From contig CACYPS010000018.1 in assembly GCA_902776305.1 (NCBI GenBank), forward strand, positions 25,110 to 89,109: a DNA stretch of 64,000 nt. Reading direction: 5' to 3'. The notes beneath the pieces are model-generated. The model did not search any database. It was not told the DNA's origin and saw nothing but the letters and a program-made list of their open reading frames with translations. The translations under genes and the position numbers were made by a program. Below are positions 42,438 through 49,699 of the stretch, one piece after another. Origin of the DNA: an uncultured Lachnospiraceae bacterium. Its GTDB lineage: Bacteria; Bacillota; Clostridia; Lachnospirales; Lachnospiraceae. Each line of letters opens with the position of its first letter. The first letter of the stretch is position 1.

Positions 42438-43874
42438 ATGGAAAAGACAATGGATAAAATTGTAGCACTGGCAAAATCCAGAGGATTTATCTTCCCGGGC
42501 TCCGAAATTTACGGCGGTCTGGCGAATACCTGGGACTACGGCAATCTGGGCGTTGAGCTTAAGAACAATGTCAAGAAAGCCTGGTGGCAGAAATTTATCC
42601 AGGAGAATCCGTATAATGTAGGTCTTGACAGCGCGATTCTTATGAACCCGCAGACATGGATCGCTTCCGGACATCTCGGTTCCTTCTCCGATCCGCTCAT
42701 GGACTGCAAAGAGTGCCATGAGAGATTCCGTGCAGACAAGCTGATCGAGGATTACTGCCACGAGAACAAGATCGCCATCACCGAGGCTGACAAAGCGGCC
42801 TACGGCACAGATGACGAGCCGCTCGGCTCTGTTGACGGCTGGTCCAACGAGCAGATGGAGAACTTCATCTTTGAGAGAAAGATCCCGTGCCCGACATGCG
42901 GAAAGCACAACTTCACAAATATCCGTCAGTTCAACCTCATGTTCAAGACTTTCCAGGGCGTTACGGAAGATGCCAAGAACACAGTGTATCTTCGTCCCGA
43001 GACAGCTCAGGGTATCTTTGTAAACTTTAAGAATGTACAGCGTACATCCAGAAAGAAGCTGCCGTTCGGTATCGGTCAGATCGGAAAGTCTTTCCGTAAC
43101 GAGATTACGCCGGGCAACTTCACATTCCGCACAAGAGAGTTCGAACAGATGGAGCTCGAGTTCTTCTGCAAGCCGAACACGGATCTTGAGTGGTTCGAGT
43201 ACTGGAAGGCATTTGCGAAGAAATGGCTGTTCTCCCTCGGACTCAAGGAAGATGAGCTTCGCTTCCGCGATCATGACCAGGCTGAGCTTTCCTTCTACAG
43301 CAAGGGCACGACCGACGTCGAGTTCCTGTTCCCGTTCGGATGGGGCGAGCTCTGGGGCATCGCTGACCGTACAGACTATGACCTCGGACGGCATCAGGAA
43401 GTTTCCGGCGAAGACATGTCTTACTTTGATGATGAGACAAAAGAGCGCTACATTCCGTATGTTATCGAGCCGTCGCTCGGCGTTGACCGTATGACGCTCG
43501 CATTCCTGTGCGCCGCTTATGATGAGGAAGTTCTCGACGCAGCAAAGAACGACGTGCGTACGGTTCTTCACTTCCATCCGGCTCTCGCACCGGTCAAAGT
43601 CGCAGTTCTTCCGCTCTCCAAGAAGCTTGCGGAGCCTGCTACCGAGATCTATACAGAACTTTGCAAGAAATACAATTGTGAGTACGATGACCGTGGAAAC
43701 ATCGGAAAGCGCTACAGAAGACAGGATGAGATCGGAACTCCGTTCTGCGTAACATATGACTTCGAATCCGCTGAGGATCAGTCCGTAACAGTCCGTGACC
43801 GTGACAGCATGGAGCAGGTACGCGTGAAGATCGCTGACCTTGACGCATACTTCGCAGACAAGTTCACATTCTGA
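42438..43874 (+). CDS. glyS: Glycyl-tRNA synthetase (dimeric type)
   Basis: This 478-residue class IIa enzyme of the alpha2 type charges tRNA-Gly. Evidence: [26 protein letters not shown], the GlyRS-specific insert with [12 protein letters not shown] and [10 protein letters not shown] zinc-like cysteines, motif 2 region [19 protein letters not shown] with [14 protein letters not shown], motif 3 [13 protein letters not shown], and the C-terminal anticodon-binding domain ([18 protein letters not shown]). ATG 42438 is chosen behind AGGAAGGAAA. No T-box element was found upstream; the gap is occupied by repeat B. Confidence 0.97.
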   Translation: MEKTMDKIVALAKSRGFIFPGSEIYGGLANTWDYGNLGVELKNNVKKAWWQKFIQENPYNVGLDSAILMNPQTWIASGHLGSFSDPLMDCKECHERFRADKLIEDYCHENKIAITEADKAAYGTDDEPLGSVDGWSNEQMENFIFERKIPCPTCGKHNFTNIRQFNLMFKTFQGVTEDAKNTVYLRPETAQGIFVNFKNVQRTSRKKLPFGIGQIGKSFRNEITPGNFTFRTREFEQMELEFFCKPNTDLEWFEYWKAFAKKWLFSLGLKEDELRFRDHDQAELSFYSKGTTDVEFLFPFGWGELWGIADRTDYDLGRHQEVSGEDMSYFDDETKERYIPYVIEPSLGVDRMTLAFLCAAYDEEVLDAAKNDVRTVLHFHPALAPVKVAVLPLSKKLAEPATEIYTELCKKYNCEYDDRGNIGKRYRRQDEIGTPFCVTYDFESAEDQSVTVRDRDSMEQVRVKIADLDAYFADKFTF

Positions 43875-43886
43875 TAAAAATGCATG

Positions 43887-43932
43887 AAAAGCCGCAATTT
43901 TTACAAACATTGTAAGGATTGCGGCTTTTTTA
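43887..43932 (+). terminator. glyS terminator
   Basis: AAAAGCCGCAAT pairs with ATTGCGGCTTTT, with an inner TTTTACA/TGTAAGG continuation, and a T-run follows. Confidence 0.88.
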
Positions 43933-43960
43933 TGGTATAATACTCATAATCTGGGAGCTC

Positions 43961-44042
43961 GGATCTGAACTTCAAATCTCGCTCACGAGATCTGATGCGG
44001 GATTTAGGGTCTGAAATTCAAATCTCGACCGCGAGACCTGGC
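43961..44042 (+). repeat. 46-bp direct repeat in the leader of the zinc-ribbon gene
   Basis: TCTGAACTTCAAATCTCG.TC.CGAGA at 43964 and TCTGAAATTCAAATCTCG.CCGCGAGA at 44010 are 46 bp apart. Each unit contains its own small palindrome TCTCG...CGAGA. Confidence 0.65.
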
Positions 44043-44161
44043 GCTGAATTGAGGTCAGTGTCAGCTGACATTCTCGGAATTGCTCCCGGAAGGATGGCCA
44101 TCTTTTGAGAGGCTTTGTGCATTTTCAAATGTGCGTGTATTGAAACAAGGAGGAACTGCCT

Positions 44162-45250
44162 ATGGCCAAATATAACTGCAAGACCTGTGGAGCCGAGCTC
44201 TACTTTGATCCTGTCAGCGGCAAGCTTTTGTGCGAATATTGCGGATCGGCGTTCGAACCGTCCGAGTATGCATATGAGCCGGAAGCGGAAGCGCATGACG
44301 AGACGATTCCGCAGCCGGAAACGGATGAGGGCACTGCTGCAGTTGACGAGCAGTCAACGGACGATTCCACCGGCGAGCTGGTCATTTACAAATGCCCGCA
44401 CTGCGGTGCGGAAGTCATCACCTCGAAGGAAACCGCTGCGACCACGTGTGTATACTGCAACCGCGCGATCACACTGGAAGGCAATCTTGCCGGCGATTTC
44501 AGGCCCGATTATGTGCTGCCGTTCACAAAGACTCTGGATGATGTCAAGAAAGAGTATCTCAAACTTGCGAAAAAATCCGTCCTGACGCCGAGACTATTCA
44601 CAAAGAAGTCAACGGTCGAGAAAATAAAGGGCATGTACGTTCCGTTCTGGCTCTATACATTTGAAGGGGACGCCTCGATCCGTGTAATCGGAACCAACAC
44701 AAGAGTGTGGATGACGAAAGATATGGAATACACGGAAATATCCAAGTATGAGATCGATGAATCTGGACACGGGGCTTTCCGGAACATTCCCGCGGATGCC
44801 CTCAAGGAACTGGACAATAATATGATGGATTCCATCGAGCCGTTCGATTTTTCCAAGATGAAGCGTTTTAACCCGGCCTTCCTGGCGGGATTCTACACAC
44901 AGAGATGGAACGAAGACGCCGCCATGAACGAGAAGCGCGCCAAGCTGCGTGCAAAGGAATCCATGACAAGGGAAGTCATGAAACATGTGGGAACCTTTAA
45001 CGCCGGAACGGTCATCAAAAATGAGAATTACACGTGGTCGAAGGACCAGGTCCATTATGCGATGCTCCCGGTCTGGATGATGTACACGGAGTACAAGGGC
45101 AAGAAATATATATTCGGAATGAACGGACAGACCGGAAAAATGATGGGAGAGATTCCGTCCGATCCGATGCGGATCGTCGAAATAGGCGGAGGAGTATTTA
45201 TCGTCTCACAGATAATTATGCTGATTTTCCGTTTACTGGGGGTGTTATGA
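44162..45250 (+). CDS. Zinc-ribbon membrane protein (YdjG-like)
   Basis: This 362-residue protein has two N-terminal zinc ribbons, CKTCGAELYF...CEYCGSAF (residues 6-32) and CPHCGAEV...CVYCNRAI (about 78-98), separated by an acidic linker. A folded central domain follows (DYVLPFTKTLDDVKKEYLKLAKKS, MYVPFWLYTFEGDASI, HYAMLPVWMMYTEYKGKKYIFGMNGQTGKM), then one C-terminal membrane helix (VFIVSQIIMLIFRLLG). The order zinc ribbon, TPM protein, SPFH protein matches Bacillus ydjG-ydjH-ydjI, which there sit behind pspA in the envelope-stress regulon. Here pspA is missing. AAGGAGG precedes the ATG. Confidence 0.8.
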   Translation: MAKYNCKTCGAELYFDPVSGKLLCEYCGSAFEPSEYAYEPEAEAHDETIPQPETDEGTAAVDEQSTDDSTGELVIYKCPHCGAEVITSKETAATTCVYCNRAITLEGNLAGDFRPDYVLPFTKTLDDVKKEYLKLAKKSVLTPRLFTKKSTVEKIKGMYVPFWLYTFEGDASIRVIGTNTRVWMTKDMEYTEISKYEIDESGHGAFRNIPADALKELDNNMMDSIEPFDFSKMKRFNPAFLAGFYTQRWNEDAAMNEKRAKLRAKESMTREVMKHVGTFNAGTVIKNENYTWSKDQVHYAMLPVWMMYTEYKGKKYIFGMNGQTGKMMGEIPSDPMRIVEIGGGVFIVSQIIMLIFRLLGVL

Positions 45251-45251
45251 T

Positions 45252-46118
45252 ATGAGAAAATGCTTGATCAGAATACCTCTCATCCTGACAGTCATCATTA
45301 TGACGCTTCTTGGCGGATGCCTTCCGTTATATGCAAGCCAGGGTTCAGGTCCGTATACTTCCAATGACGGGACCGTCTTCTACATGCCGGTCGCAGACAA
45401 GACAAGAATTCTGTACGACTACGCCGACCTCTTCACGGATGCGCAGGAGAAGGAGCTCACCCAGAAGCTTTCTCTGGAATCCGATGAGAAAAACTGCGAG
45501 ATCATGGTCCTGACTTCCTATGATATTCCGAGGGATATCAACTACGGGACTGAGACGACGCAGAAGTATGCCGAGGAGTTCATGCATGAAAATGCCATCT
45601 CCGATGACCGCACGATTCTCATCATGGACATGAACAACCGTCTGGTCGTGGTATACGGACAGGGCAGATTTTACGGCGATGACAAATTCGTCAAAATGGC
45701 GGAAGATTTCTATAACGAAATTTACGATGACATGGCAAATGCCAACTATGTTTACGTCGTTGAGCGGTACATTTCCTATATGCATCGTTTCAGGAATATT
45801 ATGTTCGCTCTGATCCCGACGCCGGGCTCTCTCGCAATAAGCGCCGTTCTCAGCGCAATAGTTCTCATTAGCCTGATAGCGCGTCATAAATCCACACAGC
45901 CCTCCAAGGCTACCCAGATACCGATCAAGACACTCAATTATGCGCGTACACATCATAATTCGAGATTCCTCGGCAAGACTGTCACGCACAGGGTGATACC
46001 GAAATCGGAGCCGGGCAGAGGTGGCGGAGGCGGAGGCTTCTCGGGAGGTCATTCGTCCGGAGGCGGAGGCTTCTCCGGCCATGCGGGAGGATCGTCCGGC
46101 GGTGGCGGTCACTTCTAA
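45252..46118 (+). CDS. TPM-domain membrane protein (YdjH-like)
   Basis: This 288-residue protein has a signal sequence that carries a possible lipobox (LLGGC at about 19-23). A TPM domain follows (ILYDYADLFTDAQEKELTQKL, CEIMVLTSYDIP, TILIMDMNNRLVVVYGQGRFYGDDKF). Next is a membrane helix (ISAVLSAIVLISLIAR) and a C-terminal tail that is basic and then very Gly/Ser-rich, ending GGSSGGGGHF. The start codon follows the upstream gene by one base, so expression is coupled. TPM proteins are membrane-assembly factors in several stress systems; enzymatic function is unclear. Confidence 0.82.
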   Translation: MRKCLIRIPLILTVIIMTLLGGCLPLYASQGSGPYTSNDGTVFYMPVADKTRILYDYADLFTDAQEKELTQKLSLESDEKNCEIMVLTSYDIPRDINYGTETTQKYAEEFMHENAISDDRTILIMDMNNRLVVVYGQGRFYGDDKFVKMAEDFYNEIYDDMANANYVYVVERYISYMHRFRNIMFALIPTPGSLAISAVLSAIVLISLIARHKSTQPSKATQIPIKTLNYARTHHNSRFLGKTVTHRVIPKSEPGRGGGGGGFSGGHSSGGGGFSGHAGGSSGGGGHF

Positions 46119-46139
46119 GACACAATTAGCGGGTATACT

Positions 46140-46425
46140 ACCCATGAAGATGCGCAGGGATAATGAGTATTAACCGTAAATCACCATCTTAGGAGCATTA
46201 CCTGTGAGGATGTGCAGGGATAGTGAGTACAGAACAATAAACCGCCATCTTCGGAATACTGACTACGAGGATGAGCAGAGAGTGCAGATACTAAATACAG
46301 ATTACATTCTTCGGAATACGAACCGCGAGGATACGCAGGGATTGTAGATACTAATACCATAAACCGTCAACTTCGTAATACAGTCGACGAGGATGGACAT
46401 GGATTGAAGTAACATAAACAGAACA
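46140..46425 (+). repeat. Five imperfect tandem repeats of about 60-62 bp
   Basis: Units start near 46140, 46200, 46262, 46322 and 46382. Each carries GAGGAT(G/A).GCAGGGAT..TG.AGTA at its front, followed by AATA.A.C..CATCTTCGGAATAC. The array fills the whole gap between the TPM and SPFH genes. No open frame or CRISPR-like spacer pattern is present. Confidence 0.85.
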
Positions 46426-46457
46426 AAGGCGTCACGGCGCATATGAAAGGAGATATT

Positions 46458-47720
46458 ATGGGACTTATCAGATTAGCAGCAGGTGCTATCGGAGCAGCAA
46501 GCGGAGCATTCAACACCACAGCAGGTGCAGCCTGGACCGATTATTTTGAAAGCGGCGACATGTCAGGCGGCATCATCATGAAGAGAGGCGTTAAGATCAC
46601 AGGTCCGAATTCCCGCAACAAAGGGGATCAGAACATCATCTCATCCGGATCCGGTATCGACGTACAGGCTAACCAGTGCATGATCCTTGTCGAAAACGGC
46701 GCGATCGTTGACTTCTGCGCAGAGCCCGGAAGATATAAATACGATGCATCCACAGCACCGTCCATGTTCTCCGGCGATAACAAGGGCCTTGCGGCGCTGG
46801 CATCCGCATTTGCAAGTTCATTTGCAGCAGGTGGCGGACGTACGAACACACAGCGCGTATTTTACATCAATATGGGCGAGATCCAGGGATTTAAATGGGG
46901 ATCCGGCAATATTACATTTGACCACTGGGAGACAGACTGGAACACAGGAAAGCCCTGCTGGCACATTGCAACGACCCTGATGGGCAACGGAACATATTCC
47001 ATTCAGGTAACAGATCCGGCCAAGTTCTTCGAAGTACTCGGTGCCGCAAAAGCCGGCGGTGACGGAAACGGACTTATTACACGTCAGGACATCGAGCCGC
47101 AGATCAAGACAGAGGCGATCGCTGCGATCCGTCAGGGAGTAGCAGGTCTCGGCCAGCTTCGCATCGGCTACACAGACATTGCAGCTCATGAATTCGATCT
47201 CACACAGAATGTTGACAAGGTCCTTGACGAGGCATGGGCATCCCGCGGAATCAGCGTCTTCAAGATCGCCATCGCTATGATCGATGCTGACGAGAAGAGC
47301 AAGAAGCAGATCACAAATTATCAGGAGACCAAAGGCTATACAGACCCGTCCATGCTCGGCGCATACATGGGAATGGGCAATACACAGGCTATGCAGGCGG
47401 CAGCAGCCAACAGCGCAGGAGCTGTTACAGGATTTGCAGCTATGGGTATGATGGGCGGCAATAATATGGGCAGCAACATCGCGCAGCTCATGCAGCAGGG
47501 ACAGCAGGCACAGCCGGTTAACACATATGCACAGCAGGCACAGGCTCAGGGAAGCTGGACATGCTCCTGCGGAAGCGTAAATTCCGGAAAGTTCTGCCCG
47601 AACTGCGGAAGCCCGAAGCCGGAACAGCCGCAGGGTGCGTTCTGCCCGAACTGCGGACAGAAGTTTGAGCCGGGTGCAGCTCCGAGATTCTGCCCGAACT
47701 GCGGAACGAAGCTTGGATAA
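46458..47720 (+). CDS. SPFH-domain protein with C-terminal zinc ribbons (YdjI-like)
   Basis: This 420-residue protein of the virion-core/YdjI type of the SPFH (stomatin-prohibitin-flotillin) superfamily would form membrane-associated oligomers. The SPFH part includes VDFCAEPGRYKYDASTAPSMF, VFYINMGEIQGFKWG and ITRQDIEPQIKTEAIAAIRQG. A Gly/Ala/Met/Gln-rich linker follows, then two double-Cys ribbons, CSCGSVNSGKFCPNCG and CPNCGQKF...RFCPNCGTKLG. ATG 46458 is preceded by AAAGGAG; an upstream in-frame ATG would cover the ribosome binding site. Strong codon bias suggests high expression. It ends the ydjG-H-I-like set. Confidence 0.85.
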   Translation: MGLIRLAAGAIGAASGAFNTTAGAAWTDYFESGDMSGGIIMKRGVKITGPNSRNKGDQNIISSGSGIDVQANQCMILVENGAIVDFCAEPGRYKYDASTAPSMFSGDNKGLAALASAFASSFAAGGGRTNTQRVFYINMGEIQGFKWGSGNITFDHWETDWNTGKPCWHIATTLMGNGTYSIQVTDPAKFFEVLGAAKAGGDGNGLITRQDIEPQIKTEAIAAIRQGVAGLGQLRIGYTDIAAHEFDLTQNVDKVLDEAWASRGISVFKIAIAMIDADEKSKKQITNYQETKGYTDPSMLGAYMGMGNTQAMQAAAANSAGAVTGFAAMGMMGGNNMGSNIAQLMQQGQQAQPVNTYAQQAQAQGSWTCSCGSVNSGKFCPNCGSPKPEQPQGAFCPNCGQKFEPGAAPRFCPNCGTKLG

Positions 47721-47750
47721 TCAGATATGAGATAATACGACTATTTTCAA

Positions 47751-47803
47751 AAAAGGTGGTTACTCAGTGCACTGAATACGTGGCTGAGTAATCACCTTTT
47801 TTC
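47751..47803 (+). terminator. Terminator of the SPFH operon
   Basis: AAAAGGTGGTTACTCAG (47751-47767) pairs with CTGAGTAATCACCTTTT (47784-47800) with one mismatch, followed by T residues. Confidence 0.9.
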
Positions 47804-47985
47804 GATTACAGAGTATTAATGAACACTACCCGGCATTACAGAGTAATTGCCTTTTTTTTCGATTACACTTGATTATTCCCATTGAATAGACTAAAATCAA
47901 AACGTCTGTGCAGGTTCATCGATTTTATTTACCTGCAGAAATACTTGTAAATGGCGCGTTAGCGTTATCATTTTGAGGAGGATTT

Positions 47986-49269
47986 ATGAAGACTGAGAAG
48001 AGAAACATCATTGTTGGCCAGTCCGGCGGCCCGACAGCTGCAATCAATTCTTCGCTGGCAGGCGTTTATCGTTCAGCTAAGGAGCGCGGCTATAAGAAAG
48101 TTTACGGCATGATCCACGGCGTACAGGGTCTCATGAAGGGCCATTACATTGATCTTTCCGAGCATATCCAGAGCGGACTCGATGAGGAGCTTCTGAAGAG
48201 AACACCGGCAGCTTACCTCGGTTCCTGCCGTTTCCAGCTTCCGGAAATTCACGAAGACAAAGAAGTATTCGACAAGATCTTCGGCATCCTTGATGATCTT
48301 GAAATCGACTGCTTCATCTACATCGGCGGAAATGACTCCATGGATACAATCAAGAAGCTGTCCGACTACGGCATGCTCACAGGATCCAAGGTTCGTTTCG
48401 TAGGCTGCCCGAAGACAATCGACAATGATCTTGCTCTTACAGATCATACACCGGGATACGGCTCAGCCGCTAAGTACATCGGCACATCCGTTAAGGAAAT
48501 CATCCGCGACGGTATGTCCATCCTTACAGCACACGGCACAGTAACAATCGTTGAGATCATGGGACGTAACGCCGGCTGGCTGACAGGCGCTGCCTGCCTC
48601 GCTGAAGGCGAAGATTGCCAGGGACCGGATGCTATTTACCTTCCGGAGATCGCATTTGACGTTGACAAGTTCGTGGCAAAATGCCAGGAGCTCCTCTCCA
48701 AGAAGAACTCTGTTGTTGTCTGCGTATCTGAAGGTATCAAGACAGCAGACGGCAAGTTCGTCATGGAGCTTGGCGACGGCGTAGATTACGTTGACGCATT
48801 CGGCCACAAGCAGCTCTCCGGTACTGCACGTGTTCTGGCAAATATCCTTTCCGCTCGTCTTGGCTGCAAGACCCGCGCAATCGAGCTTTCCACACTGCAG
48901 AGAGCAGCTTCCCACAGTGCTTCCCGTATCGATATCCTTGAGGCTTCCGAAGTCGGCGGTGCAGCTCTTGCAGCAGCTGATGAAGGCGACACAGGCAAGA
49001 TGGTCGTATTCGTACGTACATCCGATGATCCGTATCAGGCTAACACAGAGGTCAAGGACGTTCATAAGATCGCTAACGAAGAGCGTCTTGTTCCGAGAGA
49101 ATGGGTCAATGAGGAAGGCACATATGTGACTGACGAGTTCATCCGTTACGTCCGCCCGCTTATCCGCGGCGATGTTCCGCCTATCATGGTCGATGGTATT
49201 CCGCGTCACCTTTACAGAGAGGGTTACGAAGACATTATCTCCGGAAGATATTTCGAGGATAAGGAATAA
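47986..49269 (+). CDS. pfp: Pyrophosphate-dependent 6-phosphofructokinase
   Basis: This 427-residue phosphofructokinase makes fructose-1,6-bisphosphate. GQSGGPTAAINSSLAG begins the nucleotide/phosphate fold. In the active site GGNDSMDT, Asp117 replaces the glycine that ATP-dependent enzymes need, and PKTIDND gives Lys143 where ATP enzymes have Gly. These two residues are the accepted mark of PPi donors and are 26 residues apart, as in known PPi enzymes. Further blocks are IMGRNAGWL and PEI.FDVDKF. GAGGAGG precedes the ATG. The adjacent ppdK also uses PPi, so the pair forms a PPi-linked glycolysis module. Confidence 0.92.
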   Translation: MKTEKRNIIVGQSGGPTAAINSSLAGVYRSAKERGYKKVYGMIHGVQGLMKGHYIDLSEHIQSGLDEELLKRTPAAYLGSCRFQLPEIHEDKEVFDKIFGILDDLEIDCFIYIGGNDSMDTIKKLSDYGMLTGSKVRFVGCPKTIDNDLALTDHTPGYGSAAKYIGTSVKEIIRDGMSILTAHGTVTIVEIMGRNAGWLTGAACLAEGEDCQGPDAIYLPEIAFDVDKFVAKCQELLSKKNSVVVCVSEGIKTADGKFVMELGDGVDYVDAFGHKQLSGTARVLANILSARLGCKTRAIELSTLQRAASHSASRIDILEASEVGGAALAAADEGDTGKMVVFVRTSDDPYQANTEVKDVHKIANEERLVPREWVNEEGTYVTDEFIRYVRPLIRGDVPPIMVDGIPRHLYREGYEDIISGRYFEDKE

Positions 49270-49285
49270 TAAAAAATACTAACTA

Positions 49286-49488
49286 AAACTTCCCACATGC
49301 CGTTCCTTATCAGTCTCATCATAAAAAAATGCATCGTCGGGACGCTTTCGCTCGGTCTCGCTGGCAGCGGTACTAATAAGTTTTCAGCGCTTACGCTTGA
49401 AAATTTAAAGTACCGGCCGCTCGACGACGCCGCTCCGATTGCATTTTTAATGATATCGACTGTGTTGTAGATAGGAAGTGGGAAGTTT
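49286..49488 (+). repeat. Dispersed palindromic repeat A, copy 3
   Basis: This full-length copy of about 203 bp runs from AAAACTTCCCAC to GTGGGAAGTTT, nearly identical to the copy at 17897 throughout its core. It starts 16 bases after the pfp stop codon. ATACTAA occurs on both outer sides (49276 and 49491), a possible target duplication. Confidence 0.9.
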
Positions 49489-49520
49489 GAGATACTAAGT
49501 ATTATAACGGGAATAACAGC

Positions 49521-49553
49521 AAAGCCGTGCATGAGAGTGCGCGGCTTTTTCTT
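49521..49553 (+). terminator. pfp terminator
   Basis: AAGCCGTGCA and TGCGCGGCTT form a stem with one mismatch and a T-rich tail. Confidence 0.8.
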
Positions 49554-49619
49554 TCGCAAGTATGCATTTCACACCTTGAAAGAAACGTGTTAAAACATTA
49601 TGAAAAGTGAGAGATTTTC

Positions 49620-49648
49620 TTTAAAAGGTTTTGGTAATATGTTACAAT
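49620..49648 (+). promoter_or_regulatory. Putative ppdK promoter
   Basis: TTTAAA, a 17-base spacer and TACAAT (49643-49648) lie about 50 bases before the ppdK start codon. The -35 match is weak. Confidence 0.45.
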
Positions 49649-49699
49649 ACCTCTAATTAGGTAAATACTAATTCTACATCATTCAGGAGGAAATGCTTT

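Noticed and set aside
42381-43910. 509-codon minus-strand frame opposite glyS
   Set aside because: Arises from the biased codon use of glyS on the other strand; no start signal or domain.
46140-46425. CRISPR array
   Set aside because: Units are imperfect and contiguous, without constant repeats separated by unique spacers, and no cas genes are nearby.
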